DNA from: Actinomadura pelletieri DSM 43383
GTDB taxonomy: Bacteria > Actinomycetota > Actinomycetes > Streptosporangiales > Streptosporangiaceae
DNA length: 64,000 bases
Assembly (NCBI RefSeq): GCF_003634705.1
Contig: NZ_RBWU01000007.1
Location: 310,001-374,000 of the forward strand
Direction: 5' to 3'
Shown here in pieces: positions 53,071-62,519 of the stretch. The notes beneath the pieces were generated by a model that was not told where the DNA came from, searched no databases, and saw only the letters and a program-made list of their open reading frames with translations. Numbering within the stretch: the first letter of the stretch is position 1; each line of letters opens with the position of its first letter. Both the position numbers and the translations under genes were made by a program.

Positions 53071-53888
53071 GGCGCAAGCCTCTGCGAGCCCGTGTGCCAG
53101 GCCAGCAGCCGCCGCTCCAGCAGCACGAAGACGGCGTTGAACAGGCAGCCGAGGACGCCGAGCATGACGATGCCGGCCCACATCCGGGGCAGTTCGAACG
53201 TGCGCTGCGCGCCGATCAGCTCCGAGCCGATGCCCGCGGTGCCGCCCACCAGCTCGGACACGACCATCAGGATCAGCGCGAACGACAGCGCCACCCGCAG
53301 CCCCGCGAAGATCTTCGGCGCCGCCGCCGGAAGGACGATCGTCACGAGCCCGCGGAACCGTCCGATGCCGAACACGCGGGCGGTGTCCAGTTGCAGGGGC
53401 GGGACGGTGCGGACCCCCTCACAGGTGTTGAGCAGCACGGGCCACATCACACCCGACGCGATCGTGACGACCTGCATGGTCGCGCCCAGCCGGAACACCG
53501 CGACGAAGAACGGCACCAGCGTCACCGGCGGCACGGCGCGCAGGAACTCCAGCACCGGATTCAGCAGGGCGTACAGGATCCGCGACCGTCCGATCGCCGC
53601 TCCCGTCACGATGCCGGCGGCGCTCGCGGCGGCCCAACCGACGAACAGGTGGGCCAGGCTCGTGGAGAAGTCGTCCACCGCGTTGTCCGAGAGGAACAGC
53701 CGGGACGCCGGCCCGGAGAACCACAGCTCGTGCAGCGAGCCGACGATCGTGCTCGGCGGGGGGAAGTAGGTCTCCCGCACCGCGCGGGTGACGACCTCCC
53801 ACACCGCGACGGCGACGGCGACCAGCCACACGCGTTCGCCGATTCCGCGCGGTGACCAGCGGGACCTTCCGCGCACCCGTCGAGTCAT
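53067..53888 (-). CDS. ABC permease (SsuC type), pair 1
   Basis: A 273-residue inner membrane permease of the BPD_transp_1 type. The EAA loop is PAAAPKIFAGLRVALSFALILM, and helices include VWLVAVAVAVWEVVTRAV and IVMLGVLGCLFNAVFVLLE. ATG 53888 overlaps the neighbouring permease stop as ATGA, and its own stop overlaps the ATPase start, so these genes are coupled. It is similar to the permease at 55.8-56.6 kb. Confidence 0.88.
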   Translation of the reverse strand: MTRRVRGRSRWSPRGIGERVWLVAVAVAVWEVVTRAVRETYFPPPSTIVGSLHELWFSGPASRLFLSDNAVDDFSTSLAHLFVGWAAASAAGIVTGAAIGRSRILYALLNPVLEFLRAVPPVTLVPFFVAVFRLGATMQVVTIASGVMWPVLLNTCEGVRTVPPLQLDTARVFGIGRFRGLVTIVLPAAAPKIFAGLRVALSFALILMVVSELVGGTAGIGSELIGAQRTFELPRMWAGIVMLGVLGCLFNAVFVLLERRLLAWHTGSQRLAP

Positions 53889-54661
53889 GCGATGCCCTCC
53901 ACCCGGGCGGTGTGCCACCGGAACGCGACGCGTTCCAGCCCGCGCAGGGCGCCGTTGACCGCCAGTCCGAGGACTCCGGCCCAGACGGCCCCGGCGAGCA
54001 GCAGGTCGTTCCGGCCGCCCCCGGCCTGGGTGGAGGCGAGGTAGATGCCCACGCCGTCGACCCCGCCGGCCAGCAGCTCGGTACTGATCCCGACGATGAG
54101 GGCGACGGACGCGGCGATCCGGACGCCCGTCGCGACGAACGGCGCGGCGCTCGGCAGCGACACCCGCCACAGCACCGACACCGGCCCGAACCCGAAGGCG
54201 CGCAGGCTGTCCCTGGCGACGGGGTCGACGTCGCGCAACGCGTACAGGGTGTTGATCAGGATCGGCCACAGACACGCGTAGAAGATCAGGGACATCTTCA
54301 TGCGGGTGGGGTCGCCGAACAGGATGATGGCGAGCGGGATCAGCGCGACCGAGGGAACGGGCCGGAGCAGCTCGACCAGCGCGCGGGCGGCGGTGCCGAG
54401 GAACGGCACCGAGCCGAGCAGCACCCCCAGCGGGACCGCGACCAGCACCGCGAGCGCGAGCCCGCCGGCCCATGCCGTGAGCGTGGCGCCGACGTCGACG
54501 AGGAACTCCCCGTCGACGGCCAGCCGACCGGCCTCCGCCAGCACCGTCGACGCCGGGGGCAGGGCGGTCTCGTCGACGAGGCCGCCGCGGCTCACGACCT
54601 CTGCGAGGACGACCGCTCCGGCGACCCCGACGACGCCGAGGACGACGCGGCGCGGACTCAT
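53885..54661 (-). CDS. ABC permease (SsuC type), pair 1 partner
   Basis: A 258-residue permease. The EAA loop is LPSAAPFVATGVRIAASVALI. It differs clearly from its neighbour at 53.1-53.9 kb but is close to the permease at 56.6-57.4 kb, e.g. shared VALIPLA and LRAFGFG/LRTFGFG. ATG 54661 overlaps the binding-protein stop as ATGA. With the neighbouring permease it probably forms a heterodimer. Confidence 0.87.
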   Translation of the reverse strand: MSPRRVVLGVVGVAGAVVLAEVVSRGGLVDETALPPASTVLAEAGRLAVDGEFLVDVGATLTAWAGGLALAVLVAVPLGVLLGSVPFLGTAARALVELLRPVPSVALIPLAIILFGDPTRMKMSLIFYACLWPILINTLYALRDVDPVARDSLRAFGFGPVSVLWRVSLPSAAPFVATGVRIAASVALIVGISTELLAGGVDGVGIYLASTQAGGGRNDLLLAGAVWAGVLGLAVNGALRGLERVAFRWHTARVEGIA

Positions 54662-55650
54662 GGGGACGCGGGCGCGACGACGTACCGCTTGGCGTCGATG
54701 TGCTCGTCCACGTAGCCGAACCGTTGCATCAGGTCCGCCACGCGCTGGATCCGGTTCGCGTCCAGCGTGGTCGGAAAGGTGCCGATGACCATGGTGGCGG
54801 CGACCGCGGCGTCGATGCCCTTCGTGTAGGCGGGCAGGGTCCGCTCGACGACCGCGCGGTCGGCGGCCATGGCCTGCGCCTTGGCGATCGCGCGCTGGAA
54901 GGCGGCGACCGTCCGCGGGTTCTTCGCGGTGAACCTCTCGGTGGCGGCGAAGTGCGCGATCGGGAAGTCGGCGGTGGGGCCGCCGGTCAGGTCGGCGACG
55001 ACCCGGGCTCCCGACGACCGCGCCATCCGGGTGCCGAACGGCTCGATCGCGACGACGGCGTCGACGCTCCTGGACGTCAACGCCTGCTCCATCGCGGGCG
55101 GGGCCACCTCGACGAAGTTCTCGTCCTCGTCGAACTCGACGCCCTGGGCCCGGCCGGCGGCACGGGCGAGCAGCGTCGCGATGTTCCCCTTGGTGTTGGT
55201 GGCGATCTTCTTGCCGGTCAGGTCCTTGATCGTCCGGTAGGGGGAGTCGGCGCGGACCATGAGGGTGAGGCTCCTGGGCGCGGCGTTGTAGCCCTCGGCG
55301 ACGATTCTCGGCCTGAATCCGGGGTCCTTGCTCGCCGCGAGGAACGTCGAGACGTAGTTGCTCCAACTGAAGTCCAGTTGACCGCTCTTGAGCAGCGGGA
55401 TTCCGGCGGCGCCGCCCTGGATGGTGCGCGTCCGCACGGTCAGCCCCTCGGCCTTGAAAAGGCCTTTGCCGAGGGCGAGCTGGACGGAGACGGCGTCGAC
55501 GATGGTCATCGTGCCAACGGTGATCTCGGACTTCTCCAGGCCGTTGCCCGACGTGTCCTCCGAGTCGCCGCAGGCGGCCGCCGTGAGGGCGACCGACACG
55601 GCGACGGCGATCGCGGCGGTCACGGCCGAGCGGCGGCGGATCGCGGTCAT
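54658..55650 (-). CDS. ABC substrate-binding lipoprotein (SsuA/NMT1 type), 1
   Basis: A 330-residue binding protein of the nitrate/sulfonate/thiamine-precursor group. The lipobox is LTAAAC at residue 26. Landmarks are TVGTMTIVDAVSVQLALGKG, the helix FSWSNYVSTFLAASKDPG, and DLTGKKIATNTKGNIATLLA, which belongs to the NMT1-like fold. ATG 55650 is preceded by GGAGG. The pocket residues give no clear substrate. It starts the four-gene set binding protein-permease-permease-ATPase. Confidence 0.88.
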   Translation of the reverse strand: MTAIRRRSAVTAAIAVAVSVALTAAACGDSEDTSGNGLEKSEITVGTMTIVDAVSVQLALGKGLFKAEGLTVRTRTIQGGAAGIPLLKSGQLDFSWSNYVSTFLAASKDPGFRPRIVAEGYNAAPRSLTLMVRADSPYRTIKDLTGKKIATNTKGNIATLLARAAGRAQGVEFDEDENFVEVAPPAMEQALTSRSVDAVVAIEPFGTRMARSSGARVVADLTGGPTADFPIAHFAATERFTAKNPRTVAAFQRAIAKAQAMAADRAVVERTLPAYTKGIDAAVAATMVIGTFPTTLDANRIQRVADLMQRFGYVDEHIDAKRYVVAPASP

Positions 55651-55787
55651 GAAAGGTCCTCCAGCCGGTCGGAAAAGCCGGTCGGGAACCAATTCTCAGC
55701 AGCCGCCGATGATCGTGCAATGGAAGTTTGTCAGGGGTCGGACGCGCCCTTTGTGTGCACTTGTCAAAAGGTGGAAGGTCGGACCCG

Positions 55788-56636
55788 TCATGCCGTCCCG
55801 CGGGCCCGGCGATGCCGGCCGAGGACCCGGCCCTCGACCGCGAGAAGGATCGTGTTGAACAGGTAGCCGAGCACGCCGAGCAGAACGATCACCGCCCAGA
55901 TCGTGAGCAGGTCCGACTGGCTCTGCGCGTTCGTCAGCTGGAACCCGACCCCGTCGTAGGTGCCGGGTAGCAGCTCGGAGAACACCATCAGGATGAGCGA
56001 CAGCGACAGCGCCAGCCGCAGCCCCGCGAAGATCTTCGGCAGCGCGGACGGGATGATCAGGAACCGGATCCGCTGGACCGCCGAGAGCCGGAACACGTCC
56101 GCGGTGTCCTGCTTGACGGTGTCCACGGCGCGCGCCCCGTCCGCGGTGTTGAGCAGGATGGGCCAGACGGCGCCGAAGACGATCGACGCGACCTGCATCT
56201 GCGTGCCGAGGTCGAACAGCACGATGAAGACCGGCACCATCGTGGGCGGCGGGATCACCCGCGCGAACTGCAGGACCGGCTCCAGGTAGGCCAGGGCGCG
56301 CTCGGAGCGGCCGAGCGCGATGCCGAGGACGACGCCCACCACGATCGACAGCAGCAGCCCGAGGGCCATCCGGGTCAGGCTCGGCGCGATGGACTCGCCC
56401 ACGTCGTCGTTGAGGAACAGCCGGCTCGCCGGGCCGGTGAACCACAGCTCCCGCATCCGCGCCGCGACGTCCGACGGCGGCGGGAAGAACGGGCTCTCGG
56501 CGGCGCGCGTGGCCGCCTCCCAGCCCGCCACCAGCACCGCGAGCGGCAGCCAGCGGTGCAGGAGCCCGCCGACCAGCCGTCCCGCCAGGCCGCCGGTCCG
56601 CGCGGTGAGGGCGCCCGGCGCCGGTGTCCGCGTCAC
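55788..56636 (-). CDS. ABC permease (SsuC type), pair 2
   Basis: A 282-residue permease. The EAA loop is PSALPKIFAGLRLALSLSLI, like that at 53.1-53.9 kb. GTG 56636 overlaps the neighbouring permease stop as GTGA. There is no ATPase gene next to this pair; the gene is followed by a 137-base gap and then the first binding-protein gene of the other set. Confidence 0.87.
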   Translation of the reverse strand: MTRTPAPGALTARTGGLAGRLVGGLLHRWLPLAVLVAGWEAATRAAESPFFPPPSDVAARMRELWFTGPASRLFLNDDVGESIAPSLTRMALGLLLSIVVGVVLGIALGRSERALAYLEPVLQFARVIPPPTMVPVFIVLFDLGTQMQVASIVFGAVWPILLNTADGARAVDTVKQDTADVFRLSAVQRIRFLIIPSALPKIFAGLRLALSLSLILMVFSELLPGTYDGVGFQLTNAQSQSDLLTIWAVIVLLGVLGYLFNTILLAVEGRVLGRHRRARGTA

Positions 56637-57442
56637 GACGCACCGCTCCCTTGGGCCCGGTGCCACCGGAACACGCGGTTCTCCGTCTGCACCAGGACGG
56701 TGTCGATGACGAGCCCGATGCAGCCGGCCCACACGGTGCCGGCGAGGACGTCGCGGGTCCCGTCGGGCACGTTGCCGGCCTGGGCGATGAACATGCCGAG
56801 ACCGTCGCCGAAACCGGACAGGATCTCGGTCCCGACGGCCAGGATGAGGGCGATCGACGCGGCCAGCCGCACGCCCGTCGCGATGAAGGGCGCGGCGCTC
56901 GGCAACGAGACCCTGAGCAGGACCTGGAGACGGCCGAAACCGAACGTCCGGAGCGTCTCCTTGGCGGTGGGGTCGACGTCCTGGAGCCCGTACATCGTGT
57001 TGAACAGGATGGGCCACGTGGCGGCGTAGGCGACGAGCGGCACCTCCATGTTGAGCCCGGAGCCGAGCAGCAGCCCGGCCAGCGGGATCAACGCCACCGA
57101 GGGGATCGGCCGCAGGAACTCCACGATGGCGCGGACCGCGGTGTTCACCGCCGGGACGCTGCCGAGCACCAGCCCGAGCGGAACCGCGATCGCCACCGCG
57201 ACGGCGAGGCCGAGCGCCCAGGCGGTGAGGGTGACGCGCACGTTGAACAGGAAGTCGGGGTCGCCGAGGAGCTCCACGGCGCGCGCGGTGACGCTGGACG
57301 CGGGCGGCAGGTACGACCGGTCCACGATCCCCGCCCTGCCGAGGATCTCGCTCGCCAGGAACAGGACGGCCACCCCGACGGCCCCCCGCGCCCACTTTCC
57401 GGGGCGGGACAGGCCGCGGGACGGCGTCGTCGCGTCGGGCAT
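56633..57442 (-). CDS. ABC permease (SsuC type), pair 2 partner
   Basis: A 269-residue permease. Helices include WARGAVGVAVLFLASEILG and LGLAVAVAIAVPLGLVLGSV; the EAA loop is LPSAAPFIATGVRLAASIALI. It is the counterpart of the gene at 53.9-54.7 kb. ATG 57442 stands 19 bases after the second binding-protein stop. With the adjacent gene it probably forms a second permease heterodimer that borrows the single ATPase. Confidence 0.87.
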   Translation of the reverse strand: MPDATTPSRGLSRPGKWARGAVGVAVLFLASEILGRAGIVDRSYLPPASSVTARAVELLGDPDFLFNVRVTLTAWALGLAVAVAIAVPLGLVLGSVPAVNTAVRAIVEFLRPIPSVALIPLAGLLLGSGLNMEVPLVAYAATWPILFNTMYGLQDVDPTAKETLRTFGFGRLQVLLRVSLPSAAPFIATGVRLAASIALILAVGTEILSGFGDGLGMFIAQAGNVPDGTRDVLAGTVWAGCIGLVIDTVLVQTENRVFRWHRAQGSGAS

Positions 57443-57461
57443 GACCGGCGGGTGCGCGCCG

Positions 57462-58445
57462 TCAGCTGGTCGTCGGGCGGAACAGGATCGCGCCCAACGC
57501 GGGCTTCTTCGTCAGCAGCCTGGACTCCATCATGAGGTCCACGAGGCGCTGGATGCGGTTGGTGACCAGGGAGCTGGGGTAGCCCGGCAGCGTGATGACC
57601 GAGGCGACCTTCGTGTCGATCCTGGTGTAGGTGGGCAGGACGCTCTCCACCCGCGTGCGGTCGGTGGTGGCGATCTTCTGGGCGGCGAAGATGGCCCGCT
57701 GGAAAGCCGCGGCGGTCTTCGGGTTCTTCTTCGTGAAGTCCTGCGTGCCGACGTAACCGGCGATCGGCAGGTCCGTCACCGGCTCGGCGCCGCCGTCGAC
57801 GACCACCCGGGCCCCGAGCTTCTTCTCGACGTCGGAGGTGAAGGGCTCGACGAGGTGGACGGCGTCGACGTCGCCCTTCTCCAGCGCCGCCGCCATCTGG
57901 GGGAAGGGCACCTGGACGTAGTCGACCCTGGAGGCGTTGACGTTGTTGGCCGTCAGGATCGAGTTGAGCGTCAGCGACTGGACGTTGTTGAGGATGTTGA
58001 CCGCGACCCGCTTGCCCTCAAGATCCTTCGGGGTCCTGATACGGGCCTTGGGCATGACGAGCACGTCCATCATGTGCGAGGTCAGCGACGCGCCCTCGGC
58101 CAGGATGCTGAGCTTGAGGGTCCCCTTGTCGTTGGCCTGCAGGAACGACACGTAGTTGGCGCCGGCGATCACGTCGATCTCGCCCTTGATGAGCGCGGGG
58201 ATCGCCTGCGTGCTCTGCTGGACGGGCTTGATCTGGACCTTCAGCCCCTCGGCCTCGAAGAGCTTCTCCCGCTGCGCGATGTACACGGCCACATTGTCGG
58301 CCAGCGGCAGCGCCGCCACCGTGACGGTGGTCTTCTCCAGCCCCTTGCCGCCCGAGGAGGAGTCTCCGGAGCCTCCGCAGCCGGCCGCTGCCACGACGAG
58401 GGCGAGAGCGCTGACGAGCGCTGAGAGACGTCGGGATTGCCGCAT
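57462..58445 (-). CDS. ABC substrate-binding lipoprotein (SsuA/NMT1 type), 2
   Basis: A 327-residue SsuA-like protein. The lipobox is AAAGC; the mature part starts with Gly/Ser (GGSGDSSSGGKGLEK). Landmarks are TVAALPLADNVAVYIAQREKLFEAEG and DLEGKRVAVNILNNVQSLTL. AAGGAG lies before ATG 58445. It is about 30-40% similar by eye to the other binding protein, an old duplication. It is the first gene of the nine-gene leftward run; the promoter must be in 58446-58900. Confidence 0.88.
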   Translation of the reverse strand: MRQSRRLSALVSALALVVAAAGCGGSGDSSSGGKGLEKTTVTVAALPLADNVAVYIAQREKLFEAEGLKVQIKPVQQSTQAIPALIKGEIDVIAGANYVSFLQANDKGTLKLSILAEGASLTSHMMDVLVMPKARIRTPKDLEGKRVAVNILNNVQSLTLNSILTANNVNASRVDYVQVPFPQMAAALEKGDVDAVHLVEPFTSDVEKKLGARVVVDGGAEPVTDLPIAGYVGTQDFTKKNPKTAAAFQRAIFAAQKIATTDRTRVESVLPTYTRIDTKVASVITLPGYPSSLVTNRIQRLVDLMMESRLLTKKPALGAILFRPTTS

Positions 58446-59087
58446 GGGCTCTCCTTAACTCACGGGGGGACGTTCGATTTCGCGGGGCTTGCGGTCAGGG
58501 CGAGCGCGCCGAGGGGAACGACTGTAGTCACCCCGACCCGGTCATGGAGATCTCGGGTGTCCAGAGAGTAGCCGAACCGGCGACTTGAGTTGTTTGGCTC
58601 CGAATTGTGTGACGGTCTTGTGTCCTAGAGTGGGGCGGCGCGTGGATCGTCCGGCGCCCTGCGACGGGCAATGGACGTCCATTTCCGCGAGCGCGCCGTC
58701 GTGTTCGCGGGCGCGGTGACCGTCCATCGTCGAACCAATGCGGAGAGTGATCGATCGTGTCCTGCGGAGACGGCCGAGAATCCGCTGGTCGGCGATCGGT
58801 TGGCGAGGGTCGCGAGGCGAGCGGCGTTCGATTACCGTGCGCATCTCTTCGGTTGCCGAGGGTGTGTGTACGGTGAGTGACCCTCCGTGCTCGATAAAAC
58901 GGACATATAGGCACGAAATCGCGATCATGGCGTTGTGTCATATCGACTGGCCTATGGTCCTTTGCGGCCTATCCGTGGATGTGCTGCAATGTCGTGCGCC
59001 TAGGGTGGAGGTTATGTCGCTTTTAGCCCTTTGTGCCGATGAGGTCACGGAGAGTGCGACATCGTGTGGAGAGGGTGTTAACGGCGG
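58446..59087. promoter_or_regulatory. 642-base divergent region before the uptake operon and conservon
   Basis: Less GC-rich than the genes on either side. Two plus-strand boxes of actinomycete -10 form are TAGAGT (58626-58631) and TAGGGT (59001-59006); the second is 82 bases before cvnA. I found no -35 element of quality for either. No small gene is convincing, although several open frames exist. It must hold promoters for both directions. Confidence 0.4.
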
Positions 59088-62000
59088 ATGCAACCTAGCG
59101 ACGAAGGTCGCGACCGGCCTCGACCCGGGAACGTCGAGGTGCAGTCGGACCGCTCGAGACGATCGGGCAGCAGACTGAGCCTGCGGAACTGGCGCGTGCC
59201 GCAGCGGCTCATCGTCCTGATCCTGGTTCCGACCGTCGCCGCCGTCGTGCTCGCCGGGGTGCGCATCACCAACTCCGCGGACGAGGCGGAGACGTACGGC
59301 CGTGTGGAGCGCATGGCCGAGTTCGGCGCGGCCATCACGCAGTTCGTCACGGAGTTCACCTCCGAGCGCGACCTGGCCGTCGAGTACAGCGCGGCGGGAC
59401 GCGCCGAGACGCTGCTGCCGGGCGTGCAGGCCTCGCAGTTCAGCACGGACGCCCAGATCCAGCCCGTGCGGCAGGCCGCGTCCGTCATCGACTCGTCCTA
59501 CGGCTCCGAGGCCGTCCGCGGCGCCCGCACGGTCATGAACCGGCTGGACGCCGTCGAGTCCCTGCGGACCCTCGTCATGCGCACCAGGGTGCCGCCCTTC
59601 ACCCTGCTGCAGAAGTACACCCAGACCATCGAGGAACTGATCTCCGTTCTCGGCAGCATCTCCTCGAACGTGGTCGACAACCGACTGGCCCAGGCGAGCC
59701 GGGCGCTCGGCGCGCTCACCCGCGCCAAGGAGGCCGTCTCCCGCGAGCGCGCGCTTCTGCTGCTCGGCGCGCGGCAGCGGCTGCTGGCGCCCGACGAGAT
59801 CGGCGCCCTCACCGCCGCCCGCGCCCGGGAGGACAGTGAGATCGCGACCTTCCGCGCCTCGGTGACCCTGGAGCAGGCGCAGGTGTTCGAGGACACCGTG
59901 GTCGGCGGCCGGGTCGACGAGGCCCGGATGATGCGGCAACGGGTGGTCTCGGCGGTCGCCGCGACCGGTGGGAGGCTTCCCCTCAACCTCGTCGGCGACG
60001 GACCCGCCGGGGGCATCAAGGAAGCCATGTCCGACATGATCAACAAGATGCGCCTGACGGAGCTGGACCTGACGCAGGACATCCTGGACGTGGCCGCGGA
60101 GCGGCGGGGCGACGCCCGCAACGCGACGATCGTCGACTCGATCATCGTCGCGGTCCTGCTGGCCCTCGTCCTGCTGATCACGATCGTGATGGCCCGGTCC
60201 CTGGTGCGGCCGCTGCGCCGCCTGCAGTCCGGCGCGCTCGACGTGGCCAGCACCCGACTGCCCGGCCTGGTCGACCGGCTCCGGGACCCGGAGGCCGCGG
60301 CCGGCGGTATCGAGGTCGAGCCGATCGACGTCGACTCCACCGACGAGATCGGCCAGGTCGCCCGGGCCTTCGACGAGGTCCACCGGGAGGCGGTCCGACT
60401 GGCCGCCGACGAAGCGGTCCTGCGCGGCAACATCAACGCGATGTTCGTCAACCTCTCCCGCCGCAGCCAGTCCCTGATCGAACGGCAGCTGCGCCTGATC
60501 GAGACCCTGGAGCAGAGCGAGCGGGACGAGGAGCAGCTCGGCAACCTGTTCCGGCTCGACCACCTCGCCACCCGCATGCGCCGCAACTGTGAGAACCTCC
60601 TGGTCCTCGGCGGCCAGGAGCAGGTGCGGCGGTGGAACCGGGCCGTCCCGCTGATCGACGTCATCCGCGCCTCGCTGTCGGAGGTCGAGCAGTACGAGCG
60701 CGTCGCGCTGCGGGTGCAGGGCGACATGACGGTCGCCGGGCCCGTCGTCAACGACCTCGTCCACCTGCTGGCCGAGCTGGTGGAGAACGCCACCGTGTTC
60801 TCCTCCGAGCACACCAAGGTGACCGTGTCGGGGCAGATGCTGAGCGGTGGCGGCGCCATGCTGCAGATCACCGACAACGGCGTCGGGATGTCGACCGAGG
60901 ACCTGGAGCAGGCCAACTGGCGGCTCGCGAACCCGCCCGTCATCGACTTCTCCGCCGCCCGCCGCATGGGCCTGTTCGTGGTCGGCCGCCTCGCCGTCCG
61001 GCACGGCATCCGCGTCGAGCTGCGGGCCGCGCAGGGCGGCGGGCTCACCGCGTTCGTGGTGCTGCCCGACGCGGTGATCACCCCCGGCGCGTCCACCGGG
61101 ATCGGCAGCCGCGGTCTCGGTTCGCGCGAGGCCGACGCCGAGCTCGCCGCGCTCGCCGCCACGCCCGAGCCGCCCGCCATCGGCACGGGCGGCGGGTACC
61201 GGCCGGACGGACAGGGACCGGCCCAGCTGCCCGCCGGGCCGCCGATGTCCGGAGGCAGCGGCGCCCACCCCATGGTCGGCGGCAGCGGCGCGCACCCCAT
61301 GGTCGGCGGCACCGGGCCGCTGCGTCCCGCCCGCGGCACGACCGGCCCCCAGCACGCCATGAACGAGACCGGACCGGTGCCCGCCGTCGGCGGAACCGGC
61401 CCCCACACCACGTCCCCCGCCGGCTCGCAGCCCCCCTTCACCCCCGGTGAGCAGGGGCCGGCCATCCCCACCAACGGCGTCCCCGCCAACGGCGACGAGG
61501 AGCCGCCGCCGCGCAGGCCGGGCGAACTGCCCGTCCGCCGGCCCGGCGCGATGCTGCCGCGGCGCCCGACCGACGACGGCCCGAACGGCCTGTTCCAGCC
61601 GCGCAACGAGCGGCCACAGCAGGACACGGGCAACGGCGCCCGCCGTCCGGGCGGGCACCGGCAGACGGATCCGCGGTCCGTCGTCCCGGAGGCGCAGCCG
61701 ATGCTGCCCGAACCGGGGCCGTCCCGGCAGATTCCGTGGGGAACCGGACCGCTGGAGCAGGTCGCCGGGGACTTCGGCGGCGAATCCGACCGGACGTCGT
61801 CCGACCCGTACGGCGACGGCTCCTCCGAGGTCAGGTGGACGGAGCCCGCGGTACGGGAACCGCAGGCCCCGACCCCGTCCAGCTTCCATCCGCCGGAGGA
61901 CGCCGTGCCCGAGCCGGTCGGCCACGAGCCGCCCGCACAGTCACCGCCACAGCCCCCGCCCGAGCCGAAGACGCCGCCGCGGCTCCCCGAGCGCTCGCCG

Positions 62001-62519
62001 ATCTTCGACGCGATGCAGTCGGAGTGGTTCCAGCGCAGGTCCGACGCCGCCGCGGGCGAGGATCCCGTCCGGGGCTGGGAGTCCCCGGCGGACGCCGGCT
62101 TCCGCGCCGCCGAGGCCGTCCGCGAGCCGGTCACGGCCACCCGCACCAACGTCGGGCTGCCCAAGCGGGTGCCCGGCAAGAACCGGGTGCCGGGCGCGGT
62201 GGGCCGTGGCACGGCCTCCGCCGGCAACGACCGGACGCCCGCCGCTCCGGCGCAGGGCGAGGCGACCGGGCGCGGTCCCGCCGCGACCGGCCGCGGTCCC
62301 GCGGCCGCGGCGCCGCAGGCATTGCCGGGAGCCCCCGCCGAGGGGCAGGCTGTGCAGGGCCGGCAGGAGCAGGGACACGGCCAGGTGGCCGACGTCGTAC
62401 GCAACCGCTTCGCGAGTCTTCAACGCGGCGTCCATCGGGGACGCCACGAGATTCGCGGCGAAGGCACGTCAGGTGAAGCGTCGTCGGACGACGACGGCGA
62501 GACAGGAGGCACCCGGTGA
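59088..62519 (+). CDS. cvnA: conservon sensor ATPase CvnA (histidine-kinase-like)
   Basis: A 1143-residue membrane sensor of the conservon type. Residues 40-60 and about 347-369 are membrane helices (LIVLILVPTVAAVVLAG; IIVAVLLALVLLITIVM), around an extracellular nitrate-sensor-like helical domain. A HAMP-like linker follows, then a phosphoacceptor-like helix (FRLDHLATRMRRNCENLLVL, near 490) and the ATP-binding N-box ELVENATVFSS (near 561) with TDNGVGM. The last 430 residues are Pro/Gly-rich and contain GSGAHPMVGG repeats, a long flexible tail. It overlaps cvnB by GTGA. In Streptomyces, Cvn proteins form a membrane complex that acts like a eukaryotic G-protein module. Confidence 0.92.
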   Translation: MQPSDEGRDRPRPGNVEVQSDRSRRSGSRLSLRNWRVPQRLIVLILVPTVAAVVLAGVRITNSADEAETYGRVERMAEFGAAITQFVTEFTSERDLAVEYSAAGRAETLLPGVQASQFSTDAQIQPVRQAASVIDSSYGSEAVRGARTVMNRLDAVESLRTLVMRTRVPPFTLLQKYTQTIEELISVLGSISSNVVDNRLAQASRALGALTRAKEAVSRERALLLLGARQRLLAPDEIGALTAARAREDSEIATFRASVTLEQAQVFEDTVVGGRVDEARMMRQRVVSAVAATGGRLPLNLVGDGPAGGIKEAMSDMINKMRLTELDLTQDILDVAAERRGDARNATIVDSIIVAVLLALVLLITIVMARSLVRPLRRLQSGALDVASTRLPGLVDRLRDPEAAAGGIEVEPIDVDSTDEIGQVARAFDEVHREAVRLAADEAVLRGNINAMFVNLSRRSQSLIERQLRLIETLEQSERDEEQLGNLFRLDHLATRMRRNCENLLVLGGQEQVRRWNRAVPLIDVIRASLSEVEQYERVALRVQGDMTVAGPVVNDLVHLLAELVENATVFSSEHTKVTVSGQMLSGGGAMLQITDNGVGMSTEDLEQANWRLANPPVIDFSAARRMGLFVVGRLAVRHGIRVELRAAQGGGLTAFVVLPDAVITPGASTGIGSRGLGSREADAELAALAATPEPPAIGTGGGYRPDGQGPAQLPAGPPMSGGSGAHPMVGGSGAHPMVGGTGPLRPARGTTGPQHAMNETGPVPAVGGTGPHTTSPAGSQPPFTPGEQGPAIPTNGVPANGDEEPPPRRPGELPVRRPGAMLPRRPTDDGPNGLFQPRNERPQQDTGNGARRPGGHRQTDPRSVVPEAQPMLPEPGPSRQIPWGTGPLEQVAGDFGGESDRTSSDPYGDGSSEVRWTEPAVREPQAPTPSSFHPPEDAVPEPVGHEPPAQSPPQPPPEPKTPPRLPERSPIFDAMQSEWFQRRSDAAAGEDPVRGWESPADAGFRAAEAVREPVTATRTNVGLPKRVPGKNRVPGAVGRGTASAGNDRTPAAPAQGEATGRGPAATGRGPAAAAPQALPGAPAEGQAVQGRQEQGHGQVADVVRNRFASLQRGVHRGRHEIRGEGTSGEASSDDDGETGGTR

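Noticed and set aside
58528..58941. Minus-strand frames of 128-137 residues before the uptake operon
   Set aside because: Arg/His/Pro-rich, no domain, mutually overlapping on one strand; typical shadows in a GC-rich region.
58938..61925. 995-residue minus-strand frame opposite cvnA
   Set aside because: A shadow of cvnA; low-complexity translation and no start context.
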